A DNA stretch of 64,000 nucleotides from Candidatus Saccharibacteria bacterium oral taxon 488 (lineage in GTDB: Bacteria; Patescibacteriota; Saccharimonadia; Saccharimonadales; Saccharimonadaceae). The notes below the pieces were generated by a model. The model was not told where the DNA came from and searched no databases. It saw nothing but the letters and a program-made list of their open reading frames with translations. Location: assembly GCA_010202115.1 (NCBI GenBank), contig CP047917.1, positions 496,001 to 560,000 on the forward strand. The letters are read 5' to 3'. How positions within the stretch are numbered: the first letter of the stretch is position 1; the number at the start of each line of letters is the position of its first letter. A program made the position numbers and the translations under genes. Positions 20,621 through 31,100 of the stretch are shown here, piece by piece.

Positions 20621-21028
20621 TTACTTTGACACCTCCTTTACTTCTTTTATTACTTCGCGCATCTCTGGTTTGGCTTGCTGTATTGAGTTAATAAATTGGG
20701 TTATAACAAAAAACGCCACCGTACCGATAAGAACAGTTAGCCCGGTGTATTTGACGATGAGCCCTACGAGCTTTTTTTCTCCGGCAATGATTGATTTAAT
20801 AAATATATTGCCATCGAGTTTTTTATTACGATCATTGATGTTATTAATAGATTTTTCTAGGCTTGATAGTTTATCGTCCACATATTTCTTGCGCTCGTTA
20901 AACTCAGTCCTGCTGACTAGTCCATCAAGCTTATTTAAGATTTGCGCAAGGGACGGTTCGACAACCTTTTCGTTAAATGTCTCTAAACGGGCTAAACGCT
21001 CGGTCTGCTCGATGTCTGATTTCTGCAT
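20621..21028 (-). CDS. Coiled-coil membrane protein of the lysis module (XhlA-like)
   Basis: A 135-residue protein with a long coiled coil (about 5-70, heptads in LNKLDGLVSRTEF and DKLSSLEKSINNI) and one transmembrane helix (about 92-112), then a charged tail. XhlA-type haemolysins next to holins share this architecture. The stop is 2 bases from the endolysin start. The start is odd: the ATG at 21028 follows the T run of a terminator-like hairpin (21034-21070) by only a few bases, leaving no room for a ribosome binding site. Confidence 0.6.
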   Translation of the reverse strand: MQKSDIEQTERLARLETFNEKVVEPSLAQILNKLDGLVSRTEFNERKKYVDDKLSSLEKSINNINDRNKKLDGNIFIKSIIAGEKKLVGLIVKYTGLTVLIGTVAFFVITQFINSIQQAKPEMREVIKEVKEVSK

Positions 21029-21033
21029 ATAAA

Positions 21034-21070
21034 AAACGGAAGCCTTTCGTGATTACGAGTGCTTCCGTTT
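21034..21070 (-). terminator. Terminator-like hairpin directly before the lysis genes
   Basis: A perfect 10-bp stem AAACGGAAGC/GCTTCCGTTT is followed on the minus strand by TTTTTT. It lies between the promoter at 21105-21134 and the first lysis gene. It could end tail-fibre transcripts, or act as an attenuator for the lysis operon. Confidence 0.8.
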
Positions 21071-21096
21071 CTATGAGATCACACTTTATTTAGTTT

Positions 21097-21501
21097 ATGA
21101 CCATATTATACCACCCCATTATTACATCCGACAAGATCAATTTAGCGACGCTCAAAAAGTATTCGAGAGATGAAGTTGATACTGGTTTCAAATGGATTGA
21201 TGGCCGTCCAATCTATCGTAAGGTAGTCCAGGGTACAGTTGACTTATTGGGCGGCGAAAATAGAGGCAAGTTAGAGCATGGTATTATCGGGCTGACCGCA
21301 AAGTTTGATATTGTGAACATATCTGGTGAGATTGTGCTTGGCGGTACTATAGAAAATTCCGGAACGAAGCAAACACTGCCACATATCGAGGGAAACCATC
21401 GGGCTGGTATTGCATCTGTTACGCCAACAAACATTGAAATCGCAGGAACATATCCTTGGAGAAGCTGTGGTGTGAGTATAGTTATAGAATATACTAAATA
21501 A
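21097..21501 (+). CDS. Silent alternative C-terminal cassette of the tail fibre
   Basis: A 134-codon frame, one of very few plus-strand genes in the phage. It starts inside the region around the left inverted repeat and encodes DKINLAT at residues 12-18, the same peptide found in the tail-fibre gene at 21503-22405. The rest contains a phage-tail-type segment with TGFKWIDGRPIYRKVV. No ribosome binding site precedes the ATG. The stop lies one base from the convergent fibre stop. It is best read as a stored C-terminus, expressed only after inversion joins it to the fibre N-terminus (giving about 273 residues). Confidence 0.8.
   Translation: MTILYHPIITSDKINLATLKKYSRDEVDTGFKWIDGRPIYRKVVQGTVDLLGGENRGKLEHGIIGLTAKFDIVNISGEIVLGGTIENSGTKQTLPHIEGNHRAGIASVTPTNIEIAGTYPWRSCGVSIVIEYTK
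21105..21134 (-). promoter_or_regulatory. Lysis-operon promoter whose -35 lies in the invertible repeat
   Basis: On the minus strand TTGTCG (21134-21129) and TATAAT (21110-21105) are 18 bp apart. The -35 falls within the left inverted repeat (21121-21149), so the promoter survives inversion of the cassette and keeps reading outward into the lysis genes. Confidence 0.6.
21121..21149. repeat. Left inverted repeat of the fibre-switch cassette
   Basis: These 29 bases pair in inverted orientation with 21930-21958, with one mismatch at the seventh base; the last 22 bases are perfect. On the plus strand the repeat encodes the TSDKINLAT junction in the frame of the silent cassette. Confidence 0.9.
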
Positions 21502-21502
21502 C

Positions 21503-22405
21503 CTAAGCAATCGACTTAACAGTAATATTTGAATACTGTCCACGCACCATACCCGTGCAGTCATGCAATACTGATATCCTGTCTTCAGCTTCCACGTGCA
21601 AAACTCCATAAACTGTTACGCCAGCATAGCCTGTATGAGGAGCACCAAGGGCATGTACAACCTGTTTGTATTTCTTATCTTCTTGGTCCTTCTTTTTGTG
21701 TTGGACAATCAGGTATAGGTATGTCCTTAGCTCTTCTGCCATGACCGTTCCTGTAATCTCAACCGTTTTCACATTCTCTCCGATAACAAATTCATTTCTC
21801 TCACCATCGATCGTGATATTGCCACGCTGAATAATTTGCTTTTTGAGTCGTGAGCGGTTGCTACCAGCATTGTAGTAGTTTGTGCTGTCAAGATTGGCCG
21901 CAGCGATTGAATATCCGAGGCTTTGAGCAGTCGCTAAATTGATCTTGTCGGCTGTAATACCACCGTCCTTGATACTTTCAGCAGTAATAGATTTCTTTGC
22001 GATGTTTTTATCCTCTATTATATGGTCTTTTAGCGTACCATCGGTGTTGTGCGTTTCGAGAAGTGCACTTGCCAAGTCGTTAGACCAACTAGCGGTGGGA
22101 CCGGCCTGAATAATATCACCGACCAGATTACCGTCATCGACTGCGCCAGCTTGAAGCGAAAGACTAATAATTTGGCCTGTTGCCTTGTTGGCAATACCCT
22201 TCCAGTCTCTTTGACTACCAGCCACTACTTTGCCGGCTGAATCAACTCGATACGACATAAAGTGTGTCGCGGTGTCTTCATTCCAGCCCGACAGACTGTC
22301 TACCTGTAATGTATCAGAACCAGCAGCTCGCGGACTAACAACTCTTGCCACATTAGGATTGCTACCTTGCATTGTTTTTGTAATTTTATCGCTGACACTT
22401 GCCAT
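21503..22405 (-). CDS. Tail fibre / receptor-binding protein with invertible C-terminus
   Basis: A 300-residue protein. The N-terminal half (1-149) contains tail-fibre style repeats (ASALLETHNTDGTLKDHII, then KNIAKKSITAESIKDGG) and would attach to the virion. The repeat-encoded ITADKINLAT (about 150-157) is the switch point. The current C-terminus (158-300) is a beta-rich domain with no family I recognise. The alternative C-terminus lies on the opposite strand at 21150-21501. AGGAGG precedes the ATG, 14 bases after the nozzle stop. Switching the tip would change the host surface structure recognised, by analogy with Mu and P1 fibre switching. Confidence 0.85.
   Translation of the reverse strand: MASVSDKITKTMQGSNPNVARVVSPRAAGSDTLQVDSLSGWNEDTATHFMSYRVDSAGKVVAGSQRDWKGIANKATGQIISLSLQAGAVDDGNLVGDIIQAGPTASWSNDLASALLETHNTDGTLKDHIIEDKNIAKKSITAESIKDGGITADKINLATAQSLGYSIAAANLDSTNYYNAGSNRSRLKKQIIQRGNITIDGERNEFVIGENVKTVEITGTVMAEELRTYLYLIVQHKKKDQEDKKYKQVVHALGAPHTGYAGVTVYGVLHVEAEDRISVLHDCTGMVRGQYSNITVKSIA
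21930..21958. repeat. Right inverted repeat of the fibre-switch cassette
   Basis: This is the inverted partner of 21121-21149. In the minus-strand fibre gene it encodes ITADKINLAT at about residues 150-157, in the same frame as the left repeat, so inversion keeps the reading frame open in both orientations. Confidence 0.9.
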
Positions 22406-22418
22406 GATTGTTCCTCCT

Positions 22419-24431
22419 TTAACTTAGATCTTTTGTGCCAATATTGACGTACTCAAATACCACTCTCGACATTGAGTAACTCACTCCTGGATCAGATGAA
22501 CTCCAGCCATACTGCACCCAGTGGGCGTCTTCATCTATCTCCAGTTCTACTTCCTCGCTTGCAGAGTTAAATGTCTCCGGAATACCCTTTATCTGACTCC
22601 AGCCGATAGTGCTCCATCCGACCCCCGGCTCACTCCAGCCAGTGCGGCTTGATGATGCGCCGAAAAATCTTGTTTCTGTGAATGTCTGTAGCCCATCTTC
22701 GGTCTTAACTGTGGCAGTTAGATTGATGCGACCTTGTGGTCTAAGCAGGACGAACACTGCACGCAAAACTCGCGCCCAGTCGCGACCTGTCTCCTCAAAC
22801 CTTAGCTGCCCACTTTGTGCGCTGGTGTTAAATGGTTTTCCGTCATCAACAGTGTTTGCGCCCTTCGACAGCTCGACGATTTTATTTTCTTGGACAATTA
22901 GAAAGTGAGTTATACCAGAGTTGTCGTTATACAGCGTCATCCAATCAGCACGGATATTCCACGGCTTCATCCATGCACCCTTACGATCAGTGTCATAAAT
23001 CCATATCTGATTGTTGTAGTCAGCTGCAACAGGTAGTGCCCAATACACTCGACCCTCAAATGCTAAGCCAACTGCTTTTTCAATAGCCTTGCTATTAAGA
23101 TTACTGATTGCATCTTGAATGGTATTGGTAATACGTCGCGTCGATAGCACATTCTGTAACTGAGGCAGAGTACCAGTTGTATTGAACCCACCACGGCTTG
23201 GATATAGCAAATCATTGTTATAAATAACTACAGCATCGGGGCTATCTGTACCATCCGCACCAGTATCCTCCTGTACCTGCCAAACAGTGATTGTATCCTC
23301 ACCATAGGTGATATTTGTTGGAGTGATATAGAATCGCTTACCAGTACCGTTTGTACCGTTAGACAGCACAGTAACCTTTGGGTCTCCCTTGCCATCCCGG
23401 TACGGTCTTACCGCAAATGGGACCTCCTTTGTGCCGCTACCGACCGGCGTGTATCCACCGCCGTATCCTGGTGAGAAATCTAGTTCATGACCATAATCAC
23501 CACCACGCCAGACATAAAATGGATTGTCTCTATCTCCCGTCATCCAAATACGACCATTAATCACATCAGCCCGCGTCGATTTTGGACCAGCTGTATTATT
23601 GTCCTTCGGTAGCGGTACAGACATATCTAGGCTACGAGATCCATTATCAATAAATATCGTCTGATCCATCGGCAGTGCGGCCGCTAATCGATATAGCGTT
23701 GGCTCACCTCCGCCATCTACACCGACACCACAGTAAATATTCCACGACTTTGCCTCCGTACTGTCTGGTCGTTTGATGGACAAATTCTGCTTTTCAGCAT
23801 TCCACATATCACGATCGGCAGATATTGCCTGAGATAGTAGCGGTGACCCCGCTGTTTCGCCGACAGTAGAGTTAAAAGTGACCGCATAGAATACCTTAAA
23901 CCCCGTACCAGTTAGCCCTACGTTCTTATCTAGCGTCGGCTTTGCTGGGTCTGCTATTTTCTGAAATGCTACGATCTTCATCGTAGGGATGTCTAGGTAG
24001 CTTAGAGTGTCTTCACCATTCATGACTAGGAGGTTATTGCGTATTTGCTTGAAATGTCCACGTGCTGATTCATGGTATTCCTTGCCTTCAATTACTTGCC
24101 ATGCAGGATCTTCGCCCTTAGCAATACATAGCTTTGTCTTATCCTTGATTCGTTGTAAACAAGCTAACCAGTTGATTGATCCATTTTTGGTTGTACTACG
24201 AAATTCAGCTAGCTCCCCTAGTATTTTGCCTAGTGGCTGCGGCCCATACTTTGCTGTACCGCACCTTGTTGTGATAACTGAGTCCTGATCAAGTATCATG
24301 TTCTCAGTTGCTCGTAAGCCTCTCAATGGGGACCGCCCATCATCAAAGGCTGTTACCACACCATTCTGCCAGTCCTGAACCGCCAATCGTTGTATCTTTG
24401 GCGCTTTCATATTTTTGGCAGGCTTTAGCAT
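22419..24431 (-). CDS. Podovirus tail nozzle protein (T7 gp12 / P22 gp10-like)
   Basis: A 670-residue beta-rich structural protein. The N-terminus (NGVVTAFDDGRSPLRGLRAT, about 23-42, followed by an ENM.LD.DSVITTRCGT stretch) resembles the start of tail tubular B / stabilisation proteins, which form the propeller nozzle at the tip of short tails. Trp- and Gly-rich segments near the end (about 600-650) fit a beta-sandwich. It lies between adaptor and fibre genes, the order expected in podoviruses. The start overlaps the adaptor stop by 7 bases. An identical copy is at 16-2028. Confidence 0.8.
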   Translation of the reverse strand: MLKPAKNMKAPKIQRLAVQDWQNGVVTAFDDGRSPLRGLRATENMILDQDSVITTRCGTAKYGPQPLGKILGELAEFRSTTKNGSINWLACLQRIKDKTKLCIAKGEDPAWQVIEGKEYHESARGHFKQIRNNLLVMNGEDTLSYLDIPTMKIVAFQKIADPAKPTLDKNVGLTGTGFKVFYAVTFNSTVGETAGSPLLSQAISADRDMWNAEKQNLSIKRPDSTEAKSWNIYCGVGVDGGGEPTLYRLAAALPMDQTIFIDNGSRSLDMSVPLPKDNNTAGPKSTRADVINGRIWMTGDRDNPFYVWRGGDYGHELDFSPGYGGGYTPVGSGTKEVPFAVRPYRDGKGDPKVTVLSNGTNGTGKRFYITPTNITYGEDTITVWQVQEDTGADGTDSPDAVVIYNNDLLYPSRGGFNTTGTLPQLQNVLSTRRITNTIQDAISNLNSKAIEKAVGLAFEGRVYWALPVAADYNNQIWIYDTDRKGAWMKPWNIRADWMTLYNDNSGITHFLIVQENKIVELSKGANTVDDGKPFNTSAQSGQLRFEETGRDWARVLRAVFVLLRPQGRINLTATVKTEDGLQTFTETRFFGASSSRTGWSEPGVGWSTIGWSQIKGIPETFNSASEEVELEIDEDAHWVQYGWSSSDPGVSYSMSRVVFEYVNIGTKDLS

Positions 24432-25090
24432 ATATCAGACACCCCCGGGATAATATGTAGCGGTCGACAACTTACTTGAGCAGCATTATTCTCAATCATT
24501 TTTTGCATTAACTGATTGGCCTCTTCGACGAGGTTGCTGTATTGATTTTGTAAAAGAATGTCGTTACGCGCGTATTCAGCAGCACACATGGTCACAAGCC
24601 ACATTGGATTGTCTACAGGCACTATACTGCTTTGGTTGGTGAGTAAAGGTGCATGAAGATAAACAGGTATTGTTATCTGACCGCCTATCATATGGTCATC
24701 ACTCCTAATAGGATCAATGAATATTAGCTTGTTGCCGGCAATGGTGCAGCAGTTTTGCCCCTTGTACATCCCTGCTTGCTCTGGTGGGACCGTAGTATAG
24801 TCGCGCTCCCGCCCATCTTTTTTAACCTTGATAGTATCGCCTAGTACGTCGCTTACTTTTGCCACCTTGGTCATATCAATAGCGTATGCTTGATCTGTCG
24901 ATAAAGTATCGATCGTGTATGCTGGATCGTATAAGGATTGCCAATCAACATTTGGCTCACTTTGCCATACAGGAATATACATATTAGCAATACCAAGTAT
25001 TTTCTGATACTTCTTGTCGGTTTCTGGTAGATTTCGTACTTTACCAGTAGCTTTTAGCATGACTGCTGATACAAGCTGTGTAGTGTTCAT
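24425..25090 (-). CDS. Head-tail adaptor-like protein (T7 gp11-like)
   Basis: A 221-residue protein, mainly helical at both ends with a beta-rich middle. No hard motif is visible; length, position immediately before the nozzle gene and composition fit the tail tubular A / adaptor that docks onto the portal. It is the first gene after the terminator hairpin at 25107-25151, with a weak GGGA ribosome binding site. It could instead be another small virion connector. Confidence 0.6.
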   Translation of the reverse strand: MNTTQLVSAVMLKATGKVRNLPETDKKYQKILGIANMYIPVWQSEPNVDWQSLYDPAYTIDTLSTDQAYAIDMTKVAKVSDVLGDTIKVKKDGRERDYTTVPPEQAGMYKGQNCCTIAGNKLIFIDPIRSDDHMIGGQITIPVYLHAPLLTNQSSIVPVDNPMWLVTMCAAEYARNDILLQNQYSNLVEEANQLMQKMIENNAAQVSCRPLHIIPGVSDIC

Positions 25091-25106
25091 GGCGTTTCCC
25101 TAAATT

Positions 25107-25151
25107 AAAAACACGGAGCCGGCTTATTGTTGCCAGACGCTCCGTGTTTTT
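25107..25151. terminator. Strong bidirectional terminator hairpin in the tail-gene leader
   Basis: A perfect 13-bp stem, AAAAACACGGAGC with GCTCCGTGTTTTT, and a 19-nt loop. It sits about 20 nt downstream of the predicted start of the promoter at 25177-25189 and 16 nt upstream of the adaptor gene. Confidence 0.9.
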
Positions 25152-25176
25152 TAGGTCACGCTGTTTTCTTGGTTAC

Positions 25177-25189
25177 TATTATAGCATAA
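25177..25189 (-). promoter_or_regulatory. Extended -10 promoter for the tail genes
   Basis: On the minus strand it reads TTATGCTATAATA, with the extended -10 TGCTATAAT and no good -35. The same 13-mer occurs at 36031-36043. It overlaps the palindrome AGCATAATT/AATTATGCT (25183-25206) at the stop of the giant gene, which may be an operator. Confidence 0.65.
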
Positions 25190-25199
25190 TTTATCATAA

Positions 25200-28100
25200 T
25201 TATGCTTTACCCGTGTGGACTTTTGGCTTTTTGCTTCTGCTTGCACCGTTCCATTGCTTTAGAGCAGCATTCACCTGCTTCTGGGTATTCATTTTACTGA
25301 TCAGGTTTTGGCCAATCTGGTTAATACTCATACCGCTGACCGAAGTTTGATTTGCTTTCGCTGCGGATGACGACATGTTCGCTGCAGCTTTTATTCCTAT
25401 AGAGGCGACACCAGAGTTGGCGGACTGGCCGCCACGCCCTCCTCGACTACCCCTACCGCGGCCCCAGCCATTTCCGCCACCCGAGCCCTCTTTGGTAATT
25501 CTGTTACCATCTACGTCAAACTGAGCAGCATTGAGTGCTCGTGCTTCCCACTTAGTGATATACCCCTCAGCACGCAGTTTGTTGATAACGCCATTCTTGG
25601 CAAACATTTGCCCAATGATACTCTTGCGCCGTCCGTTAGTGAGTGCTTGCATCAGCTCCTCGTGGGATGATTCTTGTGCCTTCTGACGCCAGTAGTTATC
25701 CATTAGACTGACCTCCTTGTGGGTGGTCATTGCTCCGTACTCGATCTGATCCTTACTGTAGCCAGACTCCTTATAGTAGCGCTCCTTTGCCCAATCTGGT
25801 AGGTCTTTATGCTTACCCATAAAGATGTCCACCGCACTCTTTGCTTTATTGGCTTTCTTCTCACCGTTCTCTAGTTTGTTAAGGATATCGTTTGATGAGT
25901 TGAATTCTTTTTTGACAGTCGAGGCACCATCAATATTGTAGGCCTTCATCCAATTAGAATAAGCCTCGTTGCTATTACCCTGGCCCTCGGCAAGTTTCTT
26001 GTAGTGTTCCCTTTGAACTTCACCCTTCTTGTTGACGATCAAGCCGTTCTGCGTTTTCCATTCACCACTATTCATCTTGATGTTCTCTTCAGCTTGGGCT
26101 TTAGCAAAAGCGGCAGCACTTTCACCAGATCCTGAGGCTGACGCTTTTTTGCCGATAGCCCTCAGCCGCTTCTCGGCTTCGCGCTGTTTGTTGACATCTT
26201 GAATGAAGTTATTGGCTATTTCCATGCCGGCACCCTTACGTAATTGGTTGTATACTTCGGCTTGTTTATCTGACAATGGAGAGGTCTTGTTGGCGTACGA
26301 CTGCTGTACCTCATCAATGGCATTCTTACCAAACATGGCTGCCCTGGCCCATTTCCACCAATCTGCAGTATCGTTATTGACCGGCGCCACGACTTGGCCA
26401 GAATCTGTCTTTGACACACCATCAAGCATCGTACCGACGCCAGACGTCGTTTTGCGTATTTGATTACCCATTGGCACGACACCCAATACGCTCTTTGTAG
26501 CACCATTCCAATTTCCAGTCGCTGCTTTCTGTGCTGAGTCAATAGTGTTTACCGCCGTTTGTACAACACCAGTTGCACCTTCAAAACGACCAAAATCACT
26601 ATCTTTGCCAAACCAGTCTTCTCGAGTGCTCTTTGGAATAGTATTAATCATAGCCGACCCTCCCGGAGCCGCCTTGGCAATCTGAGACCCTATCACTGTT
26701 GCACCGTACAATATAGGCTGCTTTTTGGTTTTATCTTCATCATCTTTATTGGCATTCGCGATCGCGTCTTGGATTGCACCATATATATCCATGAGCGGCT
26801 CACTTCCAGTAATCGACTTCCACAGGTAGTTCATAGCCATTGCCACAGCAAATGCTTCAGCCATACGTACACCGTAACCGCCAAATTGCTTAAATTGTTT
26901 ATGCTTTAAGCTACTGCCCATAGCCCTGAAGTGTTCCATGTTATTCTTCCAGTTCTCGCTCGTCTCATAGGTAAACTGTAAGAACATCTTACCAATAGCT
27001 GACTTATGGACTTCTGGCATACCACCAAGAGACCTATCGCCAACCGCGCGTGCTGTAGCTCGATCGGTTTGCGTGATTAGATCCCGACCTGTTAGTCCTT
27101 GTGATTTAAGGCGACTATAGTTAGCCGTCCAGTTAATACGAACAAACGTCTTCTCAACGGTATCAAGCAATGTCGCCTTTGATACAATGCTTTGCGTTTT
27201 CTGCCACCAGTTCCTGTCAAACTTACCACCAGTTTCGGTATAGCGCTCTGTAAGGAATGGTGATTTCTGCCACATGCGGCGCACTTCTTGATTGCGAAGA
27301 TGGGTTATTGCCCAGCCGGTATTTTTGAGACCATTATCACGAACGGTATCTGGCAGGTTTAGTGCCTGCGCCATAGTAGATGATATATTACCCATGATTT
27401 TGTTGGCACCATTCAGGGCTTCTAAGGACCGGATGACCCTCATCGTTTTCGGTATCCTATCCAGAAATGGACGATCAATTGCACTCGACTTACCAGCCAA
27501 AGCATTGACGAAGTCACCCAGAGCCTGCTTCTGGCTTGACCCTACATTCTTAATAGCTGGTATGCCCATATTCTCCAAATCCTCGCTAACATAGCGCGAA
27601 AACTCTTTTTCCGCACCCATCATTTCTCTATCCGCAGTGTCTAGAGCACTTATCGCTGACTGCATAGACCGTCCCTTGGCGATAACTGGTTCCAGGTGGG
27701 TGTTGAGTATCATTGCCTCCGACGCCTTTGCGATTGCAACTCGTGGATCGAGAACATAGCCCTCTGCGCCCTTTCGCGCTAGCTCATGCTTATTAAACCG
27801 TTTCATCGGCTTTGTCATGTCTGAACGGCCAACGATCCAAGCCGGTATTGTACCTCGGCCATTTGCGGCAAAGTCTCCATGAATGCCAAATGTACTGATA
27901 ACAGTATCGTTCATTAACTGCTCAAGTAGACCGCCATCTTCCCAAATGTGTGCCATATAATCCTTGCGGTACTCTATCTCTGGCTGACCCAGTTTACGTC
28001 GAACTGCATTGGCTGCATTGATGAGCCTGTCATATAGGCTGCGCATGGTTTTATCATATTGCCGGACTCCATCGAGAGTAGTTTCACCATACCAATGTCT

Positions 28101-31100
28101 AAAGGCCTCATCTTTCGTTTTGAACGTTACCACCTTGCCATCAATGTCGTCACTCATCGGCACCTTGTCTTCAATGTATTCTCCAGCTGCCCTGAAAAAG
28201 CCATTTGTAGACATTTTGCGTGGTTTATACTGCATAGCCTCAGCGGCGGCACCCTCCGCCTCTTGCCTCACTTTAACAATCTCCTGTTTTGCATTTGCGT
28301 TAGCCGTGCGCGCTTCATCAACTAAGTTGAGGTATTGCTCCGCGTTTTCGCCAGCGTTCTTAATACTGGCTCGTGCAAATGTGTCAAATACACCAGATTT
28401 ATTCTTAAGAGTTCTAAAAGTATCCTCCTCTAACACTGCCATTTTACCCCCAACTTGATAGACGGCACCAAATGGTGTAACCTCCACGTGATTTCCGAGC
28501 ACTTCGCCCGTCTTGCGATCACGCACCAAACCACCATCCACAGCAACATTCTCTGGGTTTTTGATTGGGCTGGTAACAATTTCCTCACCAACGACTCTAC
28601 CGCTCTTTCCGTAGCGTGGTTGTCGCGACGCGATAAAGTCTTGCACCGTGCCCTCACGACGCGCCTCCTGGACTGCTCTTTGGATTTTTTCATCTTGAGA
28701 TAGACTGTCTATGGTTTTATCGTTGTACCACGTATAGGCGGCCCTTGAGTATGGCTTCCATTCACCATCACTACCCTCGCCAACAAATCGCCGCTCAAAC
28801 TGCTGAAGTGTATTCCATCGCTTGGTTTCTTTGTCAAAGATGCGACGCTTATGCTGTCGATATTCCCAATCACCATCCCGCACCGGCTTGTCTGTGATAT
28901 CATCGACACCAACCTTTGTTTGGTCATAGAGATTACCGCGAGTAATAATATTGCCCTTATCTAGCCTGCCAAACTTATCTTTGCTGCCATACTGTCTTGT
29001 CTGGGTAGACTCAGGTGCTGGTGTATCCTCTGTCACATCATAGGATGCTTCTAGGTTTTCTCGATGAACAGTGGCATTATATTCTTTGATGAACTGTTGC
29101 AGCTCTGTTTTCTTAATGCCCGCTCCTTGCGCAATAGTACTGATCTGCATATCCGCATCTGCCACATCCTGCGTATTGCCGTCGGACAGAGCCGCTTTAC
29201 GGTAATCCAAAATATCTCTAATTTCGCTCCACGCACTGTCTTTTGTTTCTTTATCCGCACGCATACGCTCTTGAGATGCTTTTTCGACATCCTGCTGAGC
29301 TAAGGCAACAATTTCTGGGTCTTTTCGTAATTCATCAATCATTTGCTTATTTTCACGGACTCGACGGCGTGATTCAGCAGCACGCTGTAGTTCTTGAACA
29401 AATCTATCAATATTGTCATAGCCCATTTCCTGAGCAACAGTATCAATATCTCGCTTACCTGTACGACGCCTGTAGGCAGCTGGTATGTCTTCTGCCAGGT
29501 TTCCTAGATAGTGTCTTAGATCATCAACATGGATGCGTGGTATATTCCAATTTGTGTCACCACCCATGATGTTAGTTTCTTGATCCATAAATAACTCTGG
29601 ATTAGTTTCAGCTATTCGTGCATCAATGGCTTGGCGCAACTCCTTGGTCATCTTTGGCTTTGGATTATCTTGGATGTCGTTAATGGTTTCTTGAAGAGGA
29701 TGCTGGTAACGATTATCCGTATTGACATTTTGGGTATTGTTTGCTACACTATCGTTAAGATTCGTGGACTGTAATTGCCCCGTTTCGGACGTATAACCAC
29801 TGACTGTATTATCAGTATTTGGTCGGCCAGATGACGAATCATTAAAGTAGGTAACCACGTTCAGTGCGTTGCCTTTTTTAATTACCTCGACAATAGCTTT
29901 TTTATTCCCCTCCATCTCGCGCTCAAATTTTATTCTTTGTGCACCACGAACTACCTTTTCTTTAGTGATTGTATCTGGGTCTTTTATTATCTCTGGAAGG
30001 GCAGCTATGTCATAGTCGCTGAGCGGCAGTGAATCATCAGGGTTTACAACATGACGATTATGAATATGTATCGCGTTTTTGTTTGTTAGTTCGATGGAAG
30101 CACCACCACGCACATCAATTCCAGTAGCCTGCTGTATTTTAGCTGCGGTCTCATTGCTAATAACGTCAAGCTTGGTGATTCTGCGTATTCCACGCAATAC
30201 ATCATCAAATTTTTTAATAGTTTCGAGTGCTTTATTTGAATCAAGACTCATCGTCCTCACTCGCCCATCGCCGCCAGGTACTTGCTGTTTGGTGTTTCTG
30301 AACTTTCCTGTTTCCATTTGGGCGTAAAACTGCTTGATGATATCCTGCTTACCAATAAGTCCTCTTATGGCTTCGGTGATGCGGTCGTAGATAGCAACAA
30401 TGCGCTGCGGAATATGTAAGCGAGCTGCAAGGCGTGGTGCATCTTCGCCATGTAATTTACCGTTGTAATATTCACTAAAGCCATCAGCTAGCTGCTCCTC
30501 GGCTAGCAGGTTAATGTCACTATCTCCATATTCCTTGCCGTATTTACTAATGAGATAGTCATCACCGTAAGATTCACGGATAGTGTCTAGAAGCTCCTGT
30601 TTATTATCTGCGCGCTCTAGGATTTTATGGCCCAATTCATGGTTCAGAGTATCCTCAGAAAGCTTATTTAGGTTGATAGTATCAGTTTCTGGATTATAGT
30701 AACCCAAGGCTTTCCTCTGCATTTCATTTTGCCATTCATTGAATACAAGACGCTCATCACCTGTTAGTCGCAGATGGCGTGCTAGGAGTTCACTGGATTG
30801 CTGGAGTTCTTCTAGTTCTGTACGTGCTGTACTATTAGCTGTACTATTAGCTTTATACCGCATATCTGGACCGTCTGTCGGATTGAGGTTGTCGATGTAT
30901 TTGGTTTGGCTTGGGCTAAAAGTAATTGCCATATCATCCATAATCACACCATCTTTGCCAGTAGTGTCTTTGATATCTTGAGCATATTTTTTCCATTGCC
31001 CATTGTCAGTAATATCCCACAACAAGTCCATATCGTTATCGTACACATCATAATCTTCACGATATGCTGGCTCGCCGTTATTTATTCGTCGATATAGGGC

